Source: Actinomadura flavalba DSM 45200
GTDB lineage: Bacteria; Actinomycetota; Actinomycetes; Streptosporangiales; Streptosporangiaceae
DNA length: 64,000 bases
Direction: 5' to 3'
Assembly (NCBI RefSeq): GCF_000374305.1
Contig: NZ_KB894093.1
Span: 372,001 to 436,000 of the forward strand
Shown: in pieces, positions 27,678 through 35,716 of the stretch
Numbering within the stretch: position 1 is the stretch's first letter
How the letters are laid out: every line of letters begins with the position of its first letter
Translations under genes and position numbers: made by a program
The notes under the pieces: model-generated
Databases searched by the model: none
Seen by the model: the letters and a program-made list of their open reading frames with translations, nothing else
Told to the model about the DNA's origin: nothing

Positions 27678-28025
27678 GGGGGTGACGGTAGGTTGCGGGT
27701 CTGACAGTTCGCGGTCGACCTGTTGCTCTCGGTGGTTTTCGTGTGGTGCTCGGGTGGGGTTCGTTTAGAGGGCTGTGGATCGAGCAAGCCGTCTCCGCGT
27801 CCCTCTTCCCCAGGGGGTAGGGCCGTGGGTCGGTGAGGTCGCGGTCGGTGCGGTTGTAGGGCCGGGTGCCGGGTGCTGGTTTCGTCGGGTCGTGGTTCTG
27901 GGAGTCGTGGGCGGGTGCGGGACGTTCAGTACGGGAGGGCCCTCAGCGCGGAGGGTGTTGCCGGACCGTCAGGTTTCCGTGGCGTAGCCGGTGTTCGCAC
28001 GCATTTTACGAGTCGGCCCTGTCCT
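27678..28025. other. Gene-free G/T-rich stretch
   Basis: Between divergent genes. Unlike the C-and-G balanced surroundings, the plus strand of about 27680-27980 is strongly G- and T-rich and poor in C. Short open frames at 27775-27987 and nearby lack ribosome binding sites and recognisable content, so I call no gene. The right end merges into the desaturase operator. Confidence 0.5.
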
Positions 28026-28058
28026 ACCTACGCCACCGTAGGTTACGGTTGCGTAGGT
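28026..28058. promoter_or_regulatory. Double-dyad operator upstream of the desaturase
   Basis: A perfect inverted repeat ACCTACG-CCAC-CGTAGGT (28026-28043) is followed at once by a second dyad TACG-GTTG-CGTA (28044-28055), extended rightward to CGTAGGT (28052-28058). Dyad centres are 15 bp apart, both with 4-nt spacers. It lies 30-60 nt before the desaturase ATG, where the promoter must be, and is a likely site for the TetR regulator encoded just downstream. Confidence 0.65.
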
Positions 28059-28087
28059 ATGGCTCCTAGCGCAGGAAGCGGTGACGC

Positions 28088-29041
28088 ATGACCGAAGCCC
28101 CCGTCGTCGAGCGGCCCAACCGGCGGCCCCGTCCCGAGATCGACCCCGACCCGAGGCCCAACGCCGAGAAGTGGCTGATCGGTGTGTTCACCGGTGTGCC
28201 GATCCTCGCACTGGCCGCCGCGATCCCCCTGGCGTGGGGTCGTTTCCTCGGCTGGACGGACGTGCTCATCACGGCCGTCTTCTACCTGATCTCCGCCGGG
28301 GGCATCACCGTCGGCTACCACCGGTACTTCACGCACGGCTCGTTCAAGGCGAACCGGCCGCTGAAGATCTTCCTGGCGGTCGCCGGCGGCATGGCGATGC
28401 AGGGACCGCTCATCACATGGGTCGCCGACCACCGGCGCCACCACAAGCACTCCGACAAGGAGATGGACCCGCACTCGCCGTGGCGGTTCGGCGACGACTG
28501 GAAGGCGCTGGCCAAGGGTCTCGTCTGGGCGCACTACGGGTGGCTGTTCAACGGCGACCGCACCAGCAAGGAGCGGTTCGCCAAGGACCTGCTGAACGAC
28601 CGCGACCTCGTCCGGCTGCACCGCTGGTTCCCCGGCCTGGTCGCCCTGTCGTTCCTGCTTCCGGCCGTCCTCGGCGGCCTGCTCACGATGTCGTGGGCGG
28701 GGGCGCTCACCGCGCTGTTCTGGGCCGGGCTCGTCCGGATCTCGCTGGTGCACCACGTCACGTGGTCGATCAACTCGATCTGCCACACGTTCGGCACCGA
28801 GCACTTCGAGTCGCGCGACAAGTCGCGCAACGTGTGGTGGCTGGCGATCCCGTCGCTGGGCGAGTCGTGGCACAACCTGCACCACTGCGACCCGACGAGC
28901 GCCCGGCACGGCGTGCTCAAGGGCCAGGTCGACATCAGCGCGCGCATCATCTGGATGTTCGAGAAGGCGGGCTGGGCGCGGGACGTGCGGTGGCCGACGC
29001 AGGAGCGCATCGACTCCAAGCGCGCCAAGCAGCCGCAGTGA
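28088..29041 (+). CDS. Acyl-CoA/fatty acid desaturase
   Basis: 317 residues, ATG with a GGAAG-like site upstream. Three histidine boxes of membrane di-iron desaturases: HRYFTH (78-83), HRRHH (115-119) and HNLHH (262-266), with helices around 30-50, 56-76, 180-200 and 203-222. Introduces a double bond, usually delta-9, into acyl-CoA to adjust membrane fluidity. The following TetR gene and the operator in front suggest control by fatty-acid or acyl-CoA supply. Confidence 0.92.
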   Translation: MTEAPVVERPNRRPRPEIDPDPRPNAEKWLIGVFTGVPILALAAAIPLAWGRFLGWTDVLITAVFYLISAGGITVGYHRYFTHGSFKANRPLKIFLAVAGGMAMQGPLITWVADHRRHHKHSDKEMDPHSPWRFGDDWKALAKGLVWAHYGWLFNGDRTSKERFAKDLLNDRDLVRLHRWFPGLVALSFLLPAVLGGLLTMSWAGALTALFWAGLVRISLVHHVTWSINSICHTFGTEHFESRDKSRNVWWLAIPSLGESWHNLHHCDPTSARHGVLKGQVDISARIIWMFEKAGWARDVRWPTQERIDSKRAKQPQ

Positions 29042-29058
29042 TTGCGACAATCACCCCT

Positions 29059-29859
29059 GTGACTGAACCAGCCCCCCGGTCCCGGCGAAAGCGGATGACC
29101 GGCAAGGAACGCCGTGAACAGCTCCTCGACATCGGCCGGACGCTCTTCGCCGAGCGCGGTCTGGGAGCGACGTCGGTGGAGGAGATCGCGGCCGCGGCCG
29201 GGGTCTCCAAGCCCGTCGTGTACGAGCACTTCGGCGGCAAGGAGGGTCTGTACGCCGTCGTCGTGGACCGCGAGTTCGAGAAGCTGCTGGCGCTCATCAC
29301 CGAGGCGCTGACGTCGGCGATCCACTACCGGCGCAAGCTGGAGAGCGCGGCGCTGGCGCTGCTGGAGTACATCGAGGAGAACCCGGACGGGTTCCGCATC
29401 CTCGTCCGCGACTCGCACGGCGGCACCGGCACCGGCTCGTACGCCAGCCTGCTCAGCGAGATCGCGAGCGAGGTCGAGCACCTGATGGCGTCCGAGCTGG
29501 ACCGCCACGACTACGACGACAAGTTCGCGCCGATGTACGCGCAGATGCTCGTCGGCATGGTGGCGCTCACCGGCCAGTGGTGGCTGGACGTGCGCAGGCC
29601 GAAGCGCGAGGAGGTCGCGGCGCACGTCGTGAACCTGGCGTGGAACGGCCTGGCGGGTCTGGAGCCGCGTCCGTCGCTCGACCCGCGCCGCCGCCGCAAG
29701 GAGAAGGAGCGCGCCGACCGGCGCGCCGAGAAGGCGGCGGCGAAGGCGGCCAAGGACGAGGAGCGGGCGGCGGCCAAGGCCGGGAAGGACCGGCGCCGCC
29801 AGCCCGAGCCGGACCAGCCGGACGCCGCGCCGACCCTCCCCGACGCGTCCGCGCGCTGA
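29059..29859 (+). CDS. TetR-family regulator with basic C-terminal tail
   Basis: 266 residues from a GTG 17 nt after the desaturase stop; GTG 29038 and ATG 29095 are alternatives and none has a clear ribosome binding site. HTH at about 38-57 (TSVEEIAAAAGVSKPVVYEHFGGKEGLY), TetR C-terminal ligand domain to about 203, then 60 residues rich in Lys, Arg and Ala, an unusual extension that may add nonspecific DNA binding. Position implies control of the desaturase through the double dyad. Confidence 0.85.
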   Translation: MTEPAPRSRRKRMTGKERREQLLDIGRTLFAERGLGATSVEEIAAAAGVSKPVVYEHFGGKEGLYAVVVDREFEKLLALITEALTSAIHYRRKLESAALALLEYIEENPDGFRILVRDSHGGTGTGSYASLLSEIASEVEHLMASELDRHDYDDKFAPMYAQMLVGMVALTGQWWLDVRRPKREEVAAHVVNLAWNGLAGLEPRPSLDPRRRRKEKERADRRAEKAAAKAAKDEERAAAKAGKDRRRQPEPDQPDAAPTLPDASAR

Positions 29860-29871
29860 CGCGCGGGCGCG
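29844..29871. terminator. Bidirectional hairpin
   Basis: Twelve-bp stem (29844-29855 with 29860-29871, one G-T pair) closing a CTGA loop that contains the regulator stop codon. It lies directly before the 3' end of the opposing gene and can serve both. Confidence 0.6.
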
Positions 29872-29872
29872 T

Positions 29873-30982
29873 TCACCCCTCGGTGATCGCGGTGAGGCGT
29901 TCGATCGCCTCGACGTACTCCGACATCAGGTCGTAGACGACCTGCGCGGCGGGCCGCACGGCCTTCATCGACCCGACGATCTGCCCGACCGGGAACGTGA
30001 CGAGTTCGCCGTCGCCGGAGCGGGCGATGCGCGGCAGCGCGTCGGCGACGAGCATGAACTGCAACGGCATCGGCAGGTAGCCGGGCGACCGTTCGCTCTC
30101 CCACGCCTCGGTCCAGGCGGTCTTGAGGAACCGGGCGGGTTTGCCGGTCCACGCGCGGGACCGGACGGTGTCGCGCGAGGTGGCCGCGAGCAGCTTGGGC
30201 AGCGCCCGTTCGGGGGTGTCGGCCTCCTCGACGGTGAGCCAGATCGAGCCGGTCCACGCGCCGTCGGCGCCGAGGGCGAGCCCGGCGGCGACCTGGCGGC
30301 CCCGGCCGATGCCGCCGGCGGCGAGGACGATCGTGTCGGCGCCGACGGCGTCCACGACCTCGGGGATGAGGACCATGGTGGCGACGTCGCCGGTGTGGCC
30401 GCCCGCCTCGGTGCCCTGCGCGACGATGATGTCGACGCCGACGTCGACCTGTTTGCGGGCGTGCCGGGCGTTGGAGGCGAGCCCGGCGACCTTGACGCCG
30501 TGTTCGTGGGCGAGCGCGACGACGTCGGCGGGCGGCGGCCCGAGCGCGTTGGCCAGCAGCGCGATCGGGTGCTTGAGCGCGACGTCGACCTGGGGCCGGG
30601 CGGTCTGGTCGGTCCAGCCGAGCAGGACGCGTCCGGCGCTCTCGGTGGACGGCTCGACGCCGTGTTCGGCCAGCAGGTCCTCCAGGAACGTCCGGTGCCC
30701 GGCGGGGATCATGCCCTGGAGGCGGCCGACGAGGTCGTCGGCGTCGCCGAGGCCCCCGCCCTCGTAGGTGGCGGGCATGACGACGTCCACACCGTAGGGG
30801 CGTCCCCCGGTGTTCGCGTCGAGCCAGGCCAGCTCGGTCTCCAGTTCCTCGGGGGTGAAGTAGAGGGCGCCGAGGACGCCCAGGCCGCCCGCGCGGCTGA
30901 CGGCCGCGACGACGTCGCGGCAGTGGCTGAAGGCGAAGATCGGGTATTCGATGCCGAAGAGGTCCGTCGCTCGTGTCCGCAC
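29873..30982 (-). CDS. Nitronate monooxygenase-like flavoprotein
   Basis: 369 residues from a GTG; a longer frame would run into the neighbouring gene. TIM-barrel of the NMO/2-nitropropane dioxygenase family with IEYPIFAFSHCRDVVAAVSRAGGLGVLG at the start, QGTEAGGHTG (189-198, FMN/substrate loop) and a VLAAGGIGRGRQVAAGLALGADG phosphate-binding block. Relatives oxidise alkyl nitronates or act as FMN reductases. Lies 41 nt after the DUF3068 gene on the same strand, possibly cotranscribed. Confidence 0.85.
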   Translation of the reverse strand: MRTRATDLFGIEYPIFAFSHCRDVVAAVSRAGGLGVLGALYFTPEELETELAWLDANTGGRPYGVDVVMPATYEGGGLGDADDLVGRLQGMIPAGHRTFLEDLLAEHGVEPSTESAGRVLLGWTDQTARPQVDVALKHPIALLANALGPPPADVVALAHEHGVKVAGLASNARHARKQVDVGVDIIVAQGTEAGGHTGDVATMVLIPEVVDAVGADTIVLAAGGIGRGRQVAAGLALGADGAWTGSIWLTVEEADTPERALPKLLAATSRDTVRSRAWTGKPARFLKTAWTEAWESERSPGYLPMPLQFMLVADALPRIARSGDGELVTFPVGQIVGSMKAVRPAAQVVYDLMSEYVEAIERLTAITEG

Positions 30983-31023
30983 GCCCCGAGCGTAGGACGG
31001 CGGACCCGTAACTGCAACAGGTT

Positions 31024-32133
31024 CTACTTCTGTTCGCTCCACGCGGGCTCGTCGGTGGAACGCGTATCAGCCGGGACGGAGTCGCCGCCGAACTTGCCGT
31101 CCGCGCGGCGCGGGGCGTCCGGCGCCTCGGACTCCTGCGCGGCCGTGCGGGCGTCGCCGAACTTGCCGTCCGGGCGGCGCGGCGCGAGCGGCTCCTCCTT
31201 GCGCTTGGCGCCGGACATGCCGATCACGCTGCCGATGAGCAGCAGGACGAGCCCGCCGAACAGCCCGCCGACCGGCACCCACGTCTCCACCAGGGCGATC
31301 CGCGTCGCCTGCCCGGACGACAGGTCCATCAGGCCGCGCTGGCTGGCGGGCGTGGTGATCAGGTCGGCCTTGGCGACGACCATGGACCCCTGGCCGTCGG
31401 GGGTGGTGAGCGTGCTGCTGATGTTCTGCCGCACCCGCACCGGGATGCCCGTGCGCGGATCGACCCACTGGGTGACCGTGGCCATGAAGTAGCGGTCGAC
31501 CTTCTGCGCGGGCATGGTCTTCTCCATGCCGAGCATGTTCGCGGGGACCTTGAGGTCCATCGCCTCGGCCTTGGTGAGCGGGATGCGCTGGACGAACCGG
31601 TAGGTGTCCATCGCGCCGAGCCTCTCCTCGCCGTCGAAGCGCATCGGGACGGGCTGCTTGGTCGTCATGTCGTAGAACGGGTAGTCGCGCTTGCGGACGT
31701 TCGCGAGCGGATACAGCAGCCCGAACCCGGACATCTGCACGTTGGTGTCGCCGCTGACCTGGACGCCGCAGCAGTTCACCAGTTCGCCGGTGCGGCGGTC
31801 GAACGCGATCCGGTAGCCCTGGATGTCGACCTGCTTGCGGCTCTCCTTGTCGTACAGCTCGGTGGAGGCGTCCCAGACGGCGATGCGGTCGTTGCCGTTG
31901 TTGGCGCGGACGTCGCCGCGCACGGTGTTGGTCGCGACGAGCGTGACGCCCTTGCGGGACTTGAACGCGGCGGTGTCGAAGTACTCGGCGTTCTGCGCCT
32001 CCAGCACCGTCTTCTGGTACCGGTTGAGGGGCGCGACGACGACCTTGTCCGCGACGTAGAACCGGACGAGCGGCGCGAGCGTGAGGCAGAAGGCGCCCAG
32101 CGTGACCAGGATGAGGCCGAGCGGTCGACGCAT
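31024..32133 (-). CDS. DUF3068/porin PorA-family-like protein
   Basis: 369 residues from an ATG with GGAG 6 nt upstream. N-terminal helix (about 7-27), a 270-residue extracytoplasmic domain and a C-terminal helix near 303-325, then a tail with two copies of a RRxDGKFG motif. Matches the actinobacterial DUF3068 layout. Function is not known; the large domain is outside the membrane. Confidence 0.8.
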   Translation of the reverse strand: MRRPLGLILVTLGAFCLTLAPLVRFYVADKVVVAPLNRYQKTVLEAQNAEYFDTAAFKSRKGVTLVATNTVRGDVRANNGNDRIAVWDASTELYDKESRKQVDIQGYRIAFDRRTGELVNCCGVQVSGDTNVQMSGFGLLYPLANVRKRDYPFYDMTTKQPVPMRFDGEERLGAMDTYRFVQRIPLTKAEAMDLKVPANMLGMEKTMPAQKVDRYFMATVTQWVDPRTGIPVRVRQNISSTLTTPDGQGSMVVAKADLITTPASQRGLMDLSSGQATRIALVETWVPVGGLFGGLVLLLIGSVIGMSGAKRKEEPLAPRRPDGKFGDARTAAQESEAPDAPRRADGKFGGDSVPADTRSTDEPAWSEQK

Positions 32134-32189
32134 GTCCAACTCCCCGCGATCTCGCCGTTCTTCCCACGGCCTCGGGGCCGTTCACCGGC

Positions 32190-33647
32190 ATGCCCGAAGT
32201 ACCCTACAGGACCGGTTCTTCTCCCCCGTCCCGATCGGCGGCACCCCCTGTGATCAGCGGCTTCCGTGTTCCGAGCCGGCGCTGGCTCGCGCTCGCGGCG
32301 GTCCTCACGGCGACGTTCATGGACCTGGTGGACGTGACGATCGTGAACGTCGCGCTGCCGAGCATCCAGCGCGATCTGGACGCGGGGAACGCGGCGGGCC
32401 AGTGGGCGGCGTCGGTGTACGCGCTCGCCTACGCGCTGTTCCTCATCACCGGCGGACGCCTGGGGGACATCGCGGGCCGCCGCCGGGTCTTCCTCGTCGC
32501 CGTCGCCGGGTTCACGGTCGCGTCGCTGGCGGCCGGGCTGGCGGGGAGCGCGGGGATGCTCGTCGCGGCCCGCGCCGCGCAGGGCGTGTGCGCGGGGCTG
32601 ATGGTGCCGCAGGCGCTCTCGGTGATCAGCGTGCAGTTCCCGCCCGGACGCGACCGGACGCTGGCGTTCACGCTGTACGGCGGCGTCCTCGGCGTCGCGC
32701 AGGTCGGCGGGCCGCTGCTGGGCGGGCTGCTGACCGAGCACGCCCCGTTCGGCTGGCGGGCGGTCTTCCTGGTGAACCTGCCGGTCGGGATCGCCGCGCT
32801 CGCCGCCGCCGCGCGCTGGATGGACGACTCCCGCGCCCGCCCGGCGCCCCGGCTGGACCCGGCCGGGGTGCTGCTGATCGCCGCCGCCTCGCTGGCCGCG
32901 ACGCTCCCCCTCATCGAGGGCCGCGCCCGGGGCTGGACGGCGTGGAGCCTGCTGGCGCTGCCGCTGCTGGTCCTGTTCGCCGTCTGGCAGCGGCGCGTCG
33001 AGCGGGCGGGCCGTGATCCGCTCGTCCCGACCGCGCTGTTCGCCCGCCGCTCATTCACGGCCGGGCTCGTGCTGGCGCTGGCCCTCTTCGCGGGCGTCGC
33101 GGCCTGCTTCATCACGCTGACCTGGCACCTCCAGTTCGACCTGGGCTGGTCCCCGACGAAGGTCGCGCTCACCGGCCTGGCGTGGCCCGCCGGGATCGCC
33201 TGCACGGCGCAGCTCACCCACCGGTTCGGGCCGCCGCGCGCCCGCCGGTTCGTGGCGTCCGGCCTGGTCTTGATGACCGTGGGCATGACGGGTCTCGCGG
33301 TGGTGATGGCGGGGTCCGTGCGTCCGGCCTCGCTCGTCGGCTGGCTGCTGGCCTGCGGGGTCGGCATGGGGCTGACGCTGCCCGTCCTGGCCAACGCGGT
33401 CATCGCCGACGTCCCCGGGCACAGCGCGGGCGCGGCCTCCGGCGTCTTCAACTCGGTCACGCAGTTCGGCGGCGTCCTCGGCGTCGCGGTCGCGGGCCTG
33501 CTGTTCTTCGGCGGCTCGGCGCCCCGCGCGCTGGCCTTCGCCGTCGCCGCGTTCGGCGGCGCCGCCGCGCTCGCCGCGCTGCTGCCCCGCGCGCTGCCCG
33601 CGTCCGCGCCGCCCGGACCCGTGCTGCGCACCGCCGGGCAGCGCTAA
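32190..33647 (+). CDS. MFS exporter, EmrB/QacA type (DHA2)
   Basis: 485 residues with about fourteen helices. Motif D1 LTATFMDLVDVTIVNVALPSIQ, motif A GGRLGDIAGRRRVF and motif C near GGVLGVAQVGGPLLGG identify a drug:H+ antiporter of the 14-helix class. The start is uncertain: ATG 32190 is used here, but GTG 32250 (before SGFRVPSRRW) would trim a low-complexity N-terminus. Substrate unknown. Divergent from the DUF3068 gene. Confidence 0.88.
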   Translation: MPEVPYRTGSSPPSRSAAPPVISGFRVPSRRWLALAAVLTATFMDLVDVTIVNVALPSIQRDLDAGNAAGQWAASVYALAYALFLITGGRLGDIAGRRRVFLVAVAGFTVASLAAGLAGSAGMLVAARAAQGVCAGLMVPQALSVISVQFPPGRDRTLAFTLYGGVLGVAQVGGPLLGGLLTEHAPFGWRAVFLVNLPVGIAALAAAARWMDDSRARPAPRLDPAGVLLIAAASLAATLPLIEGRARGWTAWSLLALPLLVLFAVWQRRVERAGRDPLVPTALFARRSFTAGLVLALALFAGVAACFITLTWHLQFDLGWSPTKVALTGLAWPAGIACTAQLTHRFGPPRARRFVASGLVLMTVGMTGLAVVMAGSVRPASLVGWLLACGVGMGLTLPVLANAVIADVPGHSAGAASGVFNSVTQFGGVLGVAVAGLLFFGGSAPRALAFAVAAFGGAAALAALLPRALPASAPPGPVLRTAGQR

Positions 33648-33680
33648 CCTTCTTCGACCCGACGACCCGGGAGGCACCTC

Positions 33681-34475
33681 GTGACGACGACCGCGCGCGT
33701 CACCGTCGTCGTGCCGACGCGGGACTCGGCGCGGACGCTGGAGCGGTGCCTGGCGTCGGTGCGGGAGCAGACGGTGCCGGTCGAGCTGGTCGTCGTGGAC
33801 AACGGGTCCACCGACGGGACGCCGCGCATCGCGGCGGGCTACGCCGACGCCGTGCTGGACGCCGGGCCGGAGCGGAGCGCGCAGCGCAACCACGGGTGGC
33901 GGTCCGGGCGGGGCGACGTCGTCGCGTTCGTCGACTCGGACATGGTGCTGGAACCCGGCGTGATCGAGGACGCCGTCGCGGCGCTGGACGACCCCGGCAT
34001 CGGGGCGCTCGTCATTCCCGAACTGTCGTTCGGGGAGGGGTTCCTCGCCCGCTGCAAGGCCGCCGAGAAACGCGGCTACCTGGACGATCCGGCCGTCGAG
34101 GCCGCCCGGATCTACCGGCGGACGGTCCTGGAGGCCACCGGCGGCTTCGACGAGGGGCTGAGCGCCTTCGAGGACTGGGACCTGGCCGACCGCGCCGCCG
34201 CGACCGGCGCCCGCGTCGGACGCACCACGGCCCGCGTCTGGCACGACGAGGGCCGCATCACGCTGCGCGGCGCCTACCGCAAGCGCCGCTACTACGGGCG
34301 CTGGCTGCGCGCCTACCGGGCGCGGCCGGACGCCCGGTCGTTCGGCCGGTCGCGGACGCTGCGGCGGCTGCTGACGCAGCGGCCCTGGCTGCTGCCGGGG
34401 ATCGTCACGCTGAAGGCCGTCGAGGCGGCGGGGTTGCTGGCGGGCGTCCGGCGCTCGGATACCCTGCGCCCGTGA
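33681..34475 (+). CDS. Family 2 glycosyltransferase
   Basis: 264 residues from a GTG with GGAGG 7 nt upstream. VVVPTRDSARTLERCL, DNGSTDGT (40-47), metal-binding DSD (85-87) and the acceptor-side FEDWDLADRA are all present. Soluble or peripheral. Its stop overlaps the acyltransferase start (GTGA), so both probably modify one glycan. Confidence 0.85.
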   Translation: MTTTARVTVVVPTRDSARTLERCLASVREQTVPVELVVVDNGSTDGTPRIAAGYADAVLDAGPERSAQRNHGWRSGRGDVVAFVDSDMVLEPGVIEDAVAALDDPGIGALVIPELSFGEGFLARCKAAEKRGYLDDPAVEAARIYRRTVLEATGGFDEGLSAFEDWDLADRAAATGARVGRTTARVWHDEGRITLRGAYRKRRYYGRWLRAYRARPDARSFGRSRTLRRLLTQRPWLLPGIVTLKAVEAAGLLAGVRRSDTLRP

Positions 34476-35716
34476 CCGCCCCGCCCCGCCCCGAGTACGC
34501 GCTGCGCCGGCTGCCGCGCGTCAGCGGGCACCATCCGGCGCTGGACGGCGTGCGGGCCGTCGCGGCGCTGCTCGTGCTGCTGTTCCACGTCGCGGCGAGC
34601 ATCGGCATGTTCCTCGACGACGGCACCGGCGAGACGAGCGTCGCGGCGGCGCTGCTGTCGCGCGGCGAGATCGGCGTGCCGATCTTCTTCGCGCTGTCGG
34701 GGCTGCTGCTGTACCGGCCGTGGGCGGCGGCCGTCCTCGGGCTGCGCAAGGCGCCCGGTACGGGGACCTACCTGCGCAAGCGGGCGCTGCGGCTGCTGCC
34801 CGCGTACTGGCTGCTGGTCGTGGTGTCGCTGCTGCTGTACTCGCGCGACCGCCTCACCGACCCGTGGTCGTGGGCCGAACTGCTCACGCTCACCTACGCC
34901 TACGACCCGTCCCCCTGGTGGGGCGACCACCTCGGCCCCAAGGGCATGGGGCAGATCTGGAGCCTCACCGTCGAGGCCGCGTTCTACGTCGCGCTGCCGC
35001 TGACCGCGTTCCTGCTCGGCGCCTGGGCGAAACGTCCCGCCACCGTGGACGCCCGCGCCCGCCGCCTGCTGTACGGCCTGGCCGCCTACGGGCTCGTCTC
35101 GATCGCCTACGTCGTCGCGATCTCCGGCGCGGAGAACCGCGCGTTCCTCGGCAACTGGCTGCCCCGCTACTTCCTCTGGTTCGGCGCCGGGATGGCGCTC
35201 GCGGTGGTGTCGGTGTGGGCGCACGCCGAGGCCGGGCCGGACGGGCCCGTCCGCCGGTTCTGCCGGACGGTCGGCGCCTCCCCCGGCCTGTGCTGGGCGA
35301 TCTGCGCCCTGTGCTACGGCCTGGCCGCCACCCGCATCACCGGCATCTCGCGCCTGTACGAGGTCAACGCGTGGACGTCGGTGTTCGAACTGCTGCTGTA
35401 CGGCGGCGTCGCGCTGTTCCTGCTCGCCCCGGTCGCGCTGGCGCCGGTGACGCAGCCGACGCTGAACGCCGTGCTCGGCAACCGCGTCATGGCCTACCTC
35501 GGCAAGATCTCCTACGGGATCTTCCTCTGGCAGTTCGTGGTGATCTTCGTGTGGTTCGACCTGGTCGGCCGCGCGCCGTGGACCGGGAACCTGTTCCTGG
35601 ACTTCCCGGTCTGCCTGGCCGCGACGGTCGGCGTCGCCACCGCCAGCTACCACCTGGTGGAGGAACCCGTCCGCAGGCTCGGTTCCTCGGCCGGGGCGGG
35701 CTCCCAGCGGAGCTGA
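34472..35716 (+). CDS. OafA-type membrane acyltransferase
   Basis: 414 residues, GTG overlapping the previous stop. Acyltransferase-3 family: LDGVRAVAALLVLLFHVAAS (catalytic His), GVPIFFALSGLLLYRPW, KRALRLLPAYW, and ten or so helices ending in KISYGIFLWQF. Such proteins O-acylate surface glycans. The last 70 nt overlap the 3' end of the opposing large gene. Confidence 0.9.
   Translation: MTAPPRPEYALRRLPRVSGHHPALDGVRAVAALLVLLFHVAASIGMFLDDGTGETSVAAALLSRGEIGVPIFFALSGLLLYRPWAAAVLGLRKAPGTGTYLRKRALRLLPAYWLLVVVSLLLYSRDRLTDPWSWAELLTLTYAYDPSPWWGDHLGPKGMGQIWSLTVEAAFYVALPLTAFLLGAWAKRPATVDARARRLLYGLAAYGLVSIAYVVAISGAENRAFLGNWLPRYFLWFGAGMALAVVSVWAHAEAGPDGPVRRFCRTVGASPGLCWAICALCYGLAATRITGISRLYEVNAWTSVFELLLYGGVALFLLAPVALAPVTQPTLNAVLGNRVMAYLGKISYGIFLWQFVVIFVWFDLVGRAPWTGNLFLDFPVCLAATVGVATASYHLVEEPVRRLGSSAGAGSQRS

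Noticed and set aside
27775-28091. Three short overlapping plus-strand frames in the G/T-rich gap
   Set aside because: No ribosome binding sites, no recognisable sequence, and they run through the desaturase operator.
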